This document shows, in pieces, positions 34,509 to 43,726 of a DNA stretch of 64,000 nucleotides. The notes under the pieces were generated by a model. It saw nothing but the letters and a program-made list of their open reading frames with translations, had not been told where the DNA came from and ran no database searches. The translations under genes were made by a program, and so were the position numbers. The stretch is taken from positions 35,423 through 99,422 of the forward strand of contig RQOL01000612.1 in assembly GCA_013076295.1 (NCBI GenBank), written 5' to 3'. Each line of letters starts with the position of its first letter. Position 1 is the stretch's first letter. This DNA is from Sanderia malayensis. Lineage: Eukaryota > Cnidaria > Scyphozoa > Semaeostomeae > Pelagiidae.

Positions 34509-34829
34509 ATGTTTGTCGAACCCAACACAGTACTTTCTGGAACGTGAGCCACGGATACAAATGACAGCAGAACGAACCAAGCTAAAATCAAGCTTACGCT
34601 TAATCCACGCTGCAGTATTACTGAAAGTGGAATTGTTTTTCTCGGCTACGAGCTCACTAAGCCTTGAGTAGAATCTTTTTGTTTCTTGACTCATTCCACC
34701 GTTTGAGGAAAAAACCAATGGGGTAAAACTTCCATGTTCAGACTCAAGAATACGGGAATTGTTTCTCCCCGGTACGGGGCGTAATCTTCTCCATGCAAGA
34801 GGGGCAAAAGAAATACAACAGCAACTCAA
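34509..34829 (-). pseudogene. retroelement ORF C-terminal fragment
   Basis: A 107-codon minus-strand frame containing ESEHGSFTPLVFSSNGGM, KRFYSRLSELVAEK and RSAVICIRGSRS. I recognise this block as a recurrent C-terminal piece of retroelement-derived ORFs in marine invertebrate gene sets. No other part of the element is adjacent. Confidence 0.5.
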
Positions 34830-35785
34830 TTATGGATTCGCAAAAATTGTGTAATTCAAGATATGTTGGTTTTCCAGTTAACCATCAAATAAAATATGAA
34901 AATTTGCTTTTAAATTCAGAACCTCATTGTTATTAAGTTCTTTTACAGTTTTTACTTTATCTCTTGCAAGTTTCATCTTGTCGCAGAAAACACGGACGTG
35001 TCGAAAACTTTAATTTTATGATTGATTTAGAGATGATAGGATGATAGCATGAGTCATGATAATTTTTGATTTGCGTTCTGGCACAGAATGTAAATCTTTG
35101 AAATGCCCTTCAACCGGATGGTGCTCAGTGAACCAATGCTTTATTACAGCTTCTTGATTGGCCCTTTAACAAAAGTCTCTTGCGTAAGAAAATACAAATG
35201 ACCTACAACTTACTGTTGCTGATTTGTTGAAACAAAACAATAAGTCAGCACTGATTTGTTAAATGAAACAATATAACAATCAGAACAAATGCTATTTGGC
35301 GTGTTCAATGCCCAACCCACCACACCACGCACGAAAGCGAAGCGAAAGTGCGATTGATTTTTAAAATCTTTGTTTGCATAAACAACTAAATTATTTTCTT
35401 CCATAACTTAGGTTCACACGATCGTATTTAAAACTAGCTGTTAACATTGTTAAAATGAGTGCTGCTGTGATGTAACCAGGACTAAAGCATCTAGCATTTG
35501 ATTAAATGCACATCAACAAGTTGAAATCTGAAGTCAGGATTTTCTGGACCGGGATTACTTTCAAAAAAACAATAAAACATGATGATAGTGCAAATGATGA
35601 TACAATAGTTTTTAAGGCCTACTTCCGCACAGCTTTTCGATTCTGCTTGCAGGCATTCATTGTTATCATTATTTTTATTTATATTGGGTTGTGATGATGT
35701 TACGACGGACTAACATCAAAAGGATCGTTGCTACAGACTAGCAGCACAAGAATTTCAAAAAGAAAACAAAAGTTGATTTTGTTAA

Positions 35786-36620
35786 ATGACGCCACCATTA
35801 CATCATCGCGTGGGTATGAATGAGGGCTCAATTTGCCAGGCCCAACCAAAGTACAGTAGCTTGGCCAAGCGTGCGTGTGTGATAATGTTGCCCTACAAAT
35901 TTGTCAAGGTTCTACTTGGCTCTTTTAATCAAGGTAATCCAAAATTTGGAGATACAGCTGGGAAACAATGTGTTTGTAATTCTGTGGCTGCAATTATTTT
36001 TTTCAACAGTGAAAAATGTTGCTCGTTGGAACAGCATAGATCTGGACATACACTTTTTTTTTAATAAGCAACCGCTCAATAAGCAACTAGGGCTGGATTG
36101 ACCCTAACATTAAGCAACTCGAGGGCTCAATTGAATTACTGTTAGCAACTTTCATGTTGTTTGGAAAATGTTTGGTTCTTCTATTTTTTACGTTGAAGTT
36201 CTTGATTAACATGTTTACACTTACTGACTAAGTCTTGTGTTGTAGGCATTACAGTTTATGATTTTGACCCACGAACTTAGGAGTGGTACCCGGGGACAGC
36301 AGGAGAGGCTGTTATAAGTACAAACCATTTTAAGCAACTTTGAGGGCTAAAATATCCAAAATTTTAAGCAACTTTCAGGGCTGGACCAAAGTCTAGTTGC
36401 TTATTAAAAAAAAAGTGTAGTACTTGATAGAGACGATGAAATTTATAAAAGTTTGAACACAGATAAATTTCTTTCTGTACTTGATATTCCAAAAAATATT
36501 GTTATTCAAAATTCAAAAATAACTTTGCACATGCTTTCAAATATCACAGGAGTACTTTTTGCCCCTCAAAGTTTAGGATTCACTGATCAAGGCTTCCTGC
36601 AGCACAGGGATGTTGGCTCG
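35786..36620 (+). pseudogene. C76-like cysteine protease (deubiquitinase-type), broken
   Basis: Plus-strand remnant of a papain-fold protease of the class that resembles the herpesvirus large-tegument deubiquitinase domain; homologues are common in animal mobile elements. Visible: the nucleophile block with FNQGNPKFGDTAGKQCVCNS (Cys in GKQC) at about 35926-35985, then, in a shifted frame, a RWNSIDLDI piece, and after the MITE a DRDDEIYKSLN and FLSVLDIPKNI stretch (36425-36490). It is inactivated twice: a frame change at a T-run near 35995-36003, and the MITE at 36051-36417. The expected downstream His/Asp region is not clear. Confidence 0.6.
36051..36417. mobile_element. Tc1/mariner-type MITE, AATAAGCAACC ends
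   Basis: 367 bp, ends CACTTTTTTTTTTAATAAGC and the reverse of CACTTTTTTTTTAATAAGCA, flanked by TA (36049-36050 and 36418-36419). Internal GCAACTTTCAGGGCT repeats. Inserted inside the protease remnant; removing it and one TA joins the two parts in frame. Confidence 0.9.
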
Positions 36621-37007
36621 GGATGATTCGCTGACCTTCCACTTTGTTAAACTTGAACGTGAGACTGGGTTGATTTTCGTTTGCCATTTTATCATGATTG
36701 TATTGTATTACTGAATCATGGAGCAATAGAAGAGTATCTTTTTTGTTTAACATTCTTAAAAATTTACAGGAAAGTAATGGCTTGTTGTCCATTGTTATTT
36801 TTCCATTTCAGTTCACATAATAGAGTAGGACATATGTAGAACGCAAATCTTAGGATAGTATATCCCTTGTTTAGTCTTGTTGTATCAGAGAGTGGAATTT
36901 GCGTAAAATCAAATTGAAGAAAGAAATCAAAATATACAGTCTCCTAGCTTTTCTGAACGAAATCTAAATCTAGTAATCTAAGTCTAAAGTCAAGTTTTCG
37001 GACATTT

Positions 37008-37024
37008 TGGTCCACCGAGCCGGA
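37008..37024 (+). promoter_or_regulatory. BEL primer-binding site (tRNA-Tyr-like)
   Basis: TGGTCCACCGAGCCGGA starts 3 nt after the LTR. It is the complement of a tRNA 3-prime end with CCA. Its TCCACCGAG core equals that of the tRNA half at 12196-12222, which points to tRNA-Tyr as primer. Confidence 0.8.
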
Positions 37025-37326
37025 TGCATGGTATTCTAACAACAAGACAGCAGAAAAACATCAAATCTACGATAACACAAGAGAAGTCAATCAAAGTCTA
37101 AAGTCTAAAATCTATCAGGAATCTAAAATCTACAAATCTACGAGTCTACGAGAAGAGTCTATCGAAGTCTAGTAAATCTATGAGAAGCAAGAAGCTATGG
37201 AATCTATTTAAAGTCAAGAATCTAGCAGAAGTCAACAAGTAAACGAATCTATCAAATCTATAAACTAGAAAAACGCGAAGCACCGGAAGCAAAGAAGTTT
37301 AATTCAAGAGAACGTGACGATCTATT
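37025..37326 (+). other. BEL leader, AGTCTA/AATCTA-rich
   Basis: Untranslated leader before the ORF, built largely of short AATCTA, AGTCTA and TACGAGTCTA-type repeats that continue the motif at the LTR end. May be an RNA packaging or structural region. Confidence 0.6.
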
Positions 37327-40300
37327 ATGTTTCATATAAACATAGACAATTTGGAAGATGATTCAGAAACGAACCAATCAGGAACAACTGGAAATATACA
37401 AGCAACTGACAATATGTTTGGAATAAAAACGCCAGTTATGCAGCTAGACGAAGCAAGAAAGCTACACGCTGTAGCGAGTCAAACACTGAATCTGTTCCAA
37501 GCCAATATTGGAGAAACAATGGAAAGGAGAAATCCCACAGAATTGCAACGAACAAAGCGAAGAATCGAAGAGAAACTTAAGAATATTCAAGAGCTTAACA
37601 CACAGATGTCTTACTACATGGTTCAAGCTGGCATATCATGCGAGGAAGTTGCAAGATTTAACTACGAAAGCGATCTTAAGCTTGATATCTATGAAGACAT
37701 GGTTATGCAACTCGAAGAAGTCCTGGAATCTATCAAAGGCGAGAAATTAGAGCAGTCATCAACCAGTGAGCCAACTGTCAGTCAACCAGCACGAGTTCCA
37801 AAGCTAGAGTTGTCAACATACGGAGGAGATCCGCTGAAGTGGCTAGAATTTTGGGAACAATTTAGCAGCGTGATACACAGTAGCAGCCTAGCAACAACGA
37901 TGAAGTTTCATTATCTGCGCAAAGTCTTGGTAGGACGAGCCGCAGCAGTGATCAAAGGTCTTCCGACAACAGAAGACAACTATCTGACAGCAGTTCGACG
38001 TTTGCAAAAGGAATTTGGAGACGACACAAAGCTAAGAAGTGCACATGTTAAGGCCATACGAGACATACAGCCAGTGACAAGCAGCCAGAATTTGTTCAAG
38101 CTAAGACGATTCTATGAAGAGATATCAGCAAACTATGCATCATTAGAATCAATGCAGTATGAAGAACAGGTTGTATGCCTAGTAGAAGAAACTGTCATGA
38201 AACTTCCACGTAATATACGATACGAAATCACAAAGGATGACAGACACTGGACACGGTGGAAATTTCCGCAATTTCTAAATAACTTGTGGAGCTACCTCAG
38301 AGCATGTGAGGAAATTGACATACCAGAAGCAGTAAGAAGCAGATCAGAACCACCAAAGAGATCAGTTCTGCATGCAACGACAAACAGAACAGTGGAGTGT
38401 GTCTATTGTAAAGACAATAATCACAAGTCATTTGAATGCAACAAGGTTATTGAGGTAGCAGCAAGAAAGGCAATTCTACAAGAACAAAAGCGCTGCTACA
38501 ACTGCACAAGAACAAACCATTCACTCAGAGAATGCATGAGCAAGAATGTATGTTATCATTGTAGAAGTAAGCATCATTCATCAATATGCCCAACCTTGGC
38601 AACAACAACAGAAGCGAGCAACAACATAACTGACGAGATCAAACACATACGAAATGGACCTGTTGCTTATCAGACTGTTAAAGCAGAGGTTGGAAACGAA
38701 GTATGCAGAATTCTGTTAGACAGTGGTAGTGGAAAGTCATACATTAGTCGTGAACATGGTCGCAAATTGAAATTGAAACCTTGCCGAAAAGAAAGTAGAG
38801 TCATTGGAACAGTCAATGGAGAGATGGAAGTACATTGTCCAATATACAAGCTTGAAGTCAATGGAATTGGACAGGCAAAAGGAAAATTCACAACAGAGTT
38901 TGCAGAGCTAGATCTCTTCATGCTGAGCTCAGTTCCAAACATTCATCCAGATTTACAACGCATGAAGTACCCTCATCTGAAAGGTATATGGTTTTCTGAC
39001 GTCTCTAGCGACAAAGATCTACAAATACATGCCATTCTTGGAGTTAAGGATTATGCACACATAAAAACTGGCCGCATCATAAAGGGAGATCGAAATGAGC
39101 CTATAGCAGAGGAAACCACACTAGGATGGACGTTAATGGGTGGTGTTCAGGATGACGATCAACGTACAAGCAACAGAAGTATCACCAACGTGATGGTAGA
39201 GAAACCAAGCTCGATCGCAGAAGATTTCAAGAAACTGTACGATGTAGATATCTTGGGGATCAAAGATGGAAGTGAAGATGTCTATGAAGAGTTTCAGGAC
39301 AATATAACTAAACTAAACGATGGACGTTATTCAGTGAAATTACCATGGAAGAAAGGACAGTACTATTTGCCAAGTAACAAACAACTATGCGAGATACGAC
39401 TGAAGAACTTGATAAAGAAGCTCAAAAACGATCAAGAAACATTCAACGCGTACGATGAAGTGATGAAGAATCAGATAAGAGATGGAATAGTGGAATTCAT
39501 ACCAGAGCAACCTGACGGTAAACGAATATCTTATTTGCCACACAACTGCGTCATCAGGAAAGAAGCCGAAACGACAAAGCTCAGAATCGTTTACGATGCC
39601 AGTGCGAAGCAGCATAAGTATAACAAGTCTCTCAACGACTGTCTTCACACAGGGCCTCCTCTGCAACCGATGCTTTATGACATTCTACTTCGATTCAGAA
39701 TGTATCCAGTGGCAATCATAGGTGATATCGAGAAAGCATTCCTGCAAATTGAAGTCGATAAAGCCGACCGTGATGCAATGCGATTCCTGTGGCTGAAGGA
39801 CATACGACAAGAACCTCCAGAAATTCAAGAACTACGATTTACGAGAGTCATATTTGGGTCAGGCCCAAGTCCATTCTTACTGGGAGCAACTATTCGAGAA
39901 CACCTGGAAAGCTACAGGGTTGCAGATCCAGAGTTTGTAGCTCTGGTACTGAGAAGTCTTTTCGTTGATGATTTTGTATCTGGTGGAAAGAACACTGAAG
40001 AAGTAAAGCAACTGAAGAGCAAGCTAATTGAAAGATTCAACGAAGGACACTTTAACATGCGGAAGTGGAAGTCAAGCGATGCAACTCTGCGAGAAACAGA
40101 AAACAAGAACAAAAAGGTAGAAGCAGTAACTATCAACGATCAAACAAAGGTGTTAGGTATCGCATGGAATCAAGAAGCAGATGAAATGGCAATCGACTTT
40201 GAGAAGATCTGCAATCTAGATTATGAGCCAACACAAAGAGGCATATTACGATTGGCAGCAGCAATTTATGATCCTCTTGGCATAGCAAGCCCGGTAAGCA

Positions 40301-42609
40301 TTATAGCAAAGATATTATACCATGATGTATGCATGCAGAAACAAGGATGGGACAAAACAATTAACGCTGATCTTCTCAAGAGCTGGAAGAAGTGGCTAAA
40401 TGAGCTAGCAGAGCAAAAAACGCTTTCATTTAGCAGACTGTTGTTGCCATATCATCAAGAAGAGGTTATTCGTATGGAATTACATGGATTTGCTGACTCA
40501 AGCATAAAGGCTTGCTGTGCTGTAATCTACTTGTTGGTCCAACAAAAGAGTGGGGTGCAAGCGAAACTGCTAACAGCTAAATCCAGAGTCGCCAAGCCAA
40601 ACTTATCGGTGCCAAGATTGGAGCTGATAGGAGCACAAATGCTTACCAAACTCATCCAGAATGTAAAGTCAGCATTAACAGAAGATCTAAATGGAATCTA
40701 CGGATGGTTGGACAGCCAAACAGTCCTTTGTTGGCTTCAAAACAAAGGAGAGTACAAGCAATTTGTCAGAAATCGTATTGACCAGATACTCGAGGAAGAA
40801 GACATCAACTGGAACTACTGTCCAACAAATGACAATCCAGCCGACCTGGGCACCCGAGGAACCACACTGAAGAAGCTGCAAGAATGTGAAGTATGGTGGA
40901 ATGGTCCGGACTGGCTAATTCAGAGAGAAAAATGGCCTCAACAGCCAGAACATCTCGAAAACGAAGCAGCACAAGAAGAGAGAAGAAACACAACAATTCT
41001 AACAACAACAACAACTGCTGAACCGGTTGGAATCACTAACTGTATTGACGTGAGCCGATGCAACAGTGCATTGAAGATGATCAGAATCACAGCCTGGGTG
41101 TTACGGTTCATCAATAAAGCAAGAAAAAACGCCACAGAAACTTCAAAGATATTGAAAATAAGTGAAATTGAAGCAGCTGAGATAGCATGGGTTAAGGAAA
41201 GCCAAACGTTGTACCCACCAAGCCCAGAACAAGTCAATCAGCTGGGCCTACGAGCTGACAAGTTTGGAATCTTCAGATGTCATGGAAGATTCAACTTACA
41301 GGAAGACCAGCAACCAATTTATATTCCGAGGCAACATCAACTGGTCAAGTATTTGGTGATAGACGCTCACAAGAGGACAATGCATATGGGGGTGGAGAGC
41401 ACATTAGCAGAGCTAAGAAGTCGATTCTGGATTCCAAAAGGTCGCCAGTGTGTCAAAAAGGCTATCAAAGATTGTCGACATTGCAAGAGATTTACTGTCA
41501 GGCCATTCAACGACCCAACAACAGCACCAATTCCAGAACACCGGAAAACGCCAGGCTATGCATTCCAAACGACTGGAGTCGATTTTGCTGGTCCATTCTA
41601 CTACAAAGACAACAAACGACTAAAGAAAGCCTATATTACATTGTTTACATGTGCAACAACGAGAGCAATTCACTTGGAACTTGTCACTGATATGACAGCA
41701 ACTACTTTTCGAAAAAGTCTTAAAAGCCTCGTGGCAAGAAGAGGCACCCCAAGTGTGATAATATCGGACAATGCAAAGACGTTTAAAGCCACCGCGAAAT
41801 GGCTCAGATCTATCCACAAAGATAAGAAAACTGAAGAGTTTTCGCAAGACCAGAAAATTGATTGGCGCTTCAACCTCTCCAGAGCAAGCTGGTGGGGAGG
41901 TTTCTTCGAACGTATGGTGGGTATGGTGAAAAGCACTCTGAAAAAGTCGCTCAGTCAAGCTCATCTCAAGTTTGCAGAATTGCAAGAAATCCTCCTTGAT
42001 GTCGAGTTCAGTTTGAACAACAGGCCTTTAACGTACCAAGGGAATGACCTCGACAAAGAAGCCTTGACACCGAATCACCTCATCCACGGCAGAAGAATGA
42101 AAACGATACAAGAAGCTACAGTCTATAGCGATGAAGAAGACAAGAGTGATGCGATCAAAAGGCTCAAATATCTTCAAACATGCAAAACAAAGTATTGGAG
42201 AAGATGGGCAAAGGAATATCTCGCAAGCTTAAGAGAGCACCACAAGATCGTAACAGGGAAGAAGAATAATATATCAGAAGGAGACATTGTGCTGATCAAA
42301 GACGAGAACTCACCAAGAAATATGTGGAAAATTGGGAAGGTCATCGAAATCATCAAAGGTGCAGACGATGTAATTCGAGGGGCGACGCTCAAAACAGTCA
42401 CGAAAGGAAACATCTACGAAATAGACAGACCAGTACAACATCTCTATCCACTTGAGCTCAAAGTAGAACAAGAAGCAAAGAGCAGTCATCAGGAGAAAAT
42501 TGACAGTGACGATGAAGTAAAATCAAACGTGCGACCGAAACGAGCGGCGAGTCAAGATGCAAAGGGGAGAATAACAGCAACAACAATACTAGAAGAAGAT
42601 GAAGACTGA
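37327..42609 (+). CDS. BEL/Pao Gag-Pol polyprotein
   Basis: One 1,760-codon frame. In order: coiled Gag-like N-terminus; a DUF1759-type Gag domain (~157-325, with LSTYGGDPLKWLEFW); zinc knuckles (~358-425: CVYCKDNNHKSFEC, CYNCTRTNHSLREC, CYHCRSKHHSSIC); aspartic protease (DSGSGKSYIS, ~465); reverse transcriptase (LRIVYDASAK; catalytic FVDDF ~879-883); RNase H (HGFADSS ~1052); integrase zinc region (~1336, HH-CC), core with D in GVDFAGP (~1420), D in ISDNAKTF (~1481) and E in GGFFERMVG (~1526); then a DUF5641-type tail (EGDIVLIKDE). The order protease-RT-RH-IN and the VDD box fit BEL/Pao. All catalytic residues are present, so the element may be active. Confidence 0.95.
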   Translation: MFHINIDNLEDDSETNQSGTTGNIQATDNMFGIKTPVMQLDEARKLHAVASQTLNLFQANIGETMERRNPTELQRTKRRIEEKLKNIQELNTQMSYYMVQAGISCEEVARFNYESDLKLDIYEDMVMQLEEVLESIKGEKLEQSSTSEPTVSQPARVPKLELSTYGGDPLKWLEFWEQFSSVIHSSSLATTMKFHYLRKVLVGRAAAVIKGLPTTEDNYLTAVRRLQKEFGDDTKLRSAHVKAIRDIQPVTSSQNLFKLRRFYEEISANYASLESMQYEEQVVCLVEETVMKLPRNIRYEITKDDRHWTRWKFPQFLNNLWSYLRACEEIDIPEAVRSRSEPPKRSVLHATTNRTVECVYCKDNNHKSFECNKVIEVAARKAILQEQKRCYNCTRTNHSLRECMSKNVCYHCRSKHHSSICPTLATTTEASNNITDEIKHIRNGPVAYQTVKAEVGNEVCRILLDSGSGKSYISREHGRKLKLKPCRKESRVIGTVNGEMEVHCPIYKLEVNGIGQAKGKFTTEFAELDLFMLSSVPNIHPDLQRMKYPHLKGIWFSDVSSDKDLQIHAILGVKDYAHIKTGRIIKGDRNEPIAEETTLGWTLMGGVQDDDQRTSNRSITNVMVEKPSSIAEDFKKLYDVDILGIKDGSEDVYEEFQDNITKLNDGRYSVKLPWKKGQYYLPSNKQLCEIRLKNLIKKLKNDQETFNAYDEVMKNQIRDGIVEFIPEQPDGKRISYLPHNCVIRKEAETTKLRIVYDASAKQHKYNKSLNDCLHTGPPLQPMLYDILLRFRMYPVAIIGDIEKAFLQIEVDKADRDAMRFLWLKDIRQEPPEIQELRFTRVIFGSGPSPFLLGATIREHLESYRVADPEFVALVLRSLFVDDFVSGGKNTEEVKQLKSKLIERFNEGHFNMRKWKSSDATLRETENKNKKVEAVTINDQTKVLGIAWNQEADEMAIDFEKICNLDYEPTQRGILRLAAAIYDPLGIASPVSIIAKILYHDVCMQKQGWDKTINADLLKSWKKWLNELAEQKTLSFSRLLLPYHQEEVIRMELHGFADSSIKACCAVIYLLVQQKSGVQAKLLTAKSRVAKPNLSVPRLELIGAQMLTKLIQNVKSALTEDLNGIYGWLDSQTVLCWLQNKGEYKQFVRNRIDQILEEEDINWNYCPTNDNPADLGTRGTTLKKLQECEVWWNGPDWLIQREKWPQQPEHLENEAAQEERRNTTILTTTTTAEPVGITNCIDVSRCNSALKMIRITAWVLRFINKARKNATETSKILKISEIEAAEIAWVKESQTLYPPSPEQVNQLGLRADKFGIFRCHGRFNLQEDQQPIYIPRQHQLVKYLVIDAHKRTMHMGVESTLAELRSRFWIPKGRQCVKKAIKDCRHCKRFTVRPFNDPTTAPIPEHRKTPGYAFQTTGVDFAGPFYYKDNKRLKKAYITLFTCATTRAIHLELVTDMTATTFRKSLKSLVARRGTPSVIISDNAKTFKATAKWLRSIHKDKKTEEFSQDQKIDWRFNLSRASWWGGFFERMVGMVKSTLKKSLSQAHLKFAELQEILLDVEFSLNNRPLTYQGNDLDKEALTPNHLIHGRRMKTIQEATVYSDEEDKSDAIKRLKYLQTCKTKYWRRWAKEYLASLREHHKIVTGKKNNISEGDIVLIKDENSPRNMWKIGKVIEIIKGADDVIRGATLKTVTKGNIYEIDRPVQHLYPLELKVEQEAKSSHQEKIDSDDEVKSNVRPKRAASQDAKGRITATTILEEDED

Positions 42610-42636
42610 AGGACGACGTTTGATTTGGGGGTGGTG

Positions 42637-42855
42637 TGTCGCAGAAAACACGGACGTGTCGAAAACTTTAATTTTATGATTGATTTAGAGATGATAGGAT
42701 GATAGCATGAGTCATGATAATTTAGTCTTGTTGTATCAGAGAGTGGAATTTGCGTAAAATCAAATTGAAGAAAGAAATCAAAATATACAGTCTCCTAGCT
42801 TTTCTGAACGAAATCTAAATCTAGTAATCTAAGTCTAAAGTCAAGTTTTCGGACA
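42637..42855 (+). repeat. BEL/Pao right LTR
   Basis: 219 bp, TGTCGCAG...TCGGACA, matching the two halves of the left LTR. The last 60 bp repeat TCTAAATCTAG-type words. Confidence 0.93.
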
Positions 42856-43709
42856 ATCTTTTTATTATAAATTGTTTAGTTTCGACAGGACCTTTGTTGA
42901 TAGCAGTAACATGTTAATACTTACTAAAAAGGTTATCCTATATCCTATATAAATATGACATATTATTACTATTATGATTATCATTAATAAAATATGAAAG
43001 AAGTATATACATGTATAAAATTTTGCAATATAATATTGTTATATAACTATATGCATATTTTAGTGTATTAAAAAGCATCAAGCAGATTCTATATATCCTA
43101 ACTTATGTTGAAAAATGTAAATTATCATAAAAATAATTACTAAACTTCTTACTGGTAGTAGAGGAAAGTCAATTTCTTACACTACACAGATCCCTGGCTG
43201 CAGTTAAACTGCAGCTTGCAAGTGTTTGTTAACAAAAGAACCTAAATAAAGAGTTTATATCAAAAAAATTATTTAGAACTGGTGGGAACAGGATTACACA
43301 CCCACTGAATGTAACACGGCTATCCATTATTGTATCAAGGAATCCAAAACATCAAAGCTGGAAATGTTCATGAAGCCCGTCGCTGATTGGAAGACGCAAC
43401 AAGACAAGACCTCTTGATGTCGCATCGTACTGTCGTACCTTGGCGTACGACCACTAACTGACAGTTCTTGTTAATCAGCACACCAGTTGAGCAGGTTTCG
43501 AAGGTAATTCTGCAGCTATTGATAAATATCTTTCAATAAAGCCAAGAGAAGCAACTATTCAAGCACGCATGAAAACAACAAAAAACATTGAGAACAATAG
43601 AGCAAAAGAGCCCCATAGCCAAATACGCATGCGCATGACAAGCGCACCCCACAAGCAAAAAGATCGTGCACACAATTCCAAACGGTAATTGGAGGGTACT
43701 TATACTAAT
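42856..43709 (+). repeat. segmental duplication upstream of U6 (copy 2)
   Basis: Continuation of 34770-34978 beyond the BEL insertion and a close copy of 29580-30430. Includes the promoter/first-exon module (43290-43560, minus-strand ATG at 43327) and the same final GGTAATTGGAGGGTACT just before the U6 start. Confidence 0.8.
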
Positions 43710-43726
43710 GTGAATGCGAAAGCATC
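43710..43726 (+). pseudogene. truncated U6 5-prime end fused to the tandem array
   Basis: GTGAATGCGAAAGCATC equals U6 positions 1-17 of the gene at 30431. From 43727 the sequence is the array unit TCTATATAATAAAATTGGAG, not U6 (which has ACATATACTAAAATTGGAAC). The two partners are themselves alike at the junction. Confidence 0.85.

Larger units (their letters stand above)
35066..36872 (+). mobile_element. insertion in the BEL left LTR
   Basis: Foreign 1.8-kb segment between two halves of an LTR. TTT is found at both junctions, so a 3-bp duplication is possible but not secure. It carries a broken C76-like protease region and a nested MITE. No inverted ends or transposase are visible, so the class of element is unknown. 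Confidence 0.65.
34979..37004 (+). repeat. BEL/Pao left LTR, split by a 1.8-kb insertion
   Basis: The 219-bp LTR starts TGTCGCAGAAAACACGG and ends AGTTTTCGGACA. Here 87 bp (34979-35065) and 132 bp (36873-37004) together match the right LTR, separated by 1,807 bp of foreign DNA at 35066-36872. Flanks ATCT (34975-34978) and ATCT (42856-42859) form the target duplication of the whole element. Confidence 0.9.
34979..42855 (+). mobile_element. BEL/Pao LTR retrotransposon, nearly complete
   Basis: Two matching 219-bp LTRs (the left one interrupted), TG...CA ends and a 4-bp ATCT duplication. A primer-binding site lies at 37008-37024 (TGGTCCACCGAGCCGGA), complementary to a tRNA ending TCCGGCTCGGTGGACCA. 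A G-rich polypurine tract (GGGGGTGG) sits just before the right LTR, and one long ORF spans the interior. The intact ORF and matching LTRs indicate a fairly recent insertion into the U6-upstream duplication. Confidence 0.93.

Noticed and set aside
37327..42609. Possible enveloped retrovirus
   Set aside because: Single Gag-Pol frame ends just before the polypurine tract; there is no room for an envelope gene.
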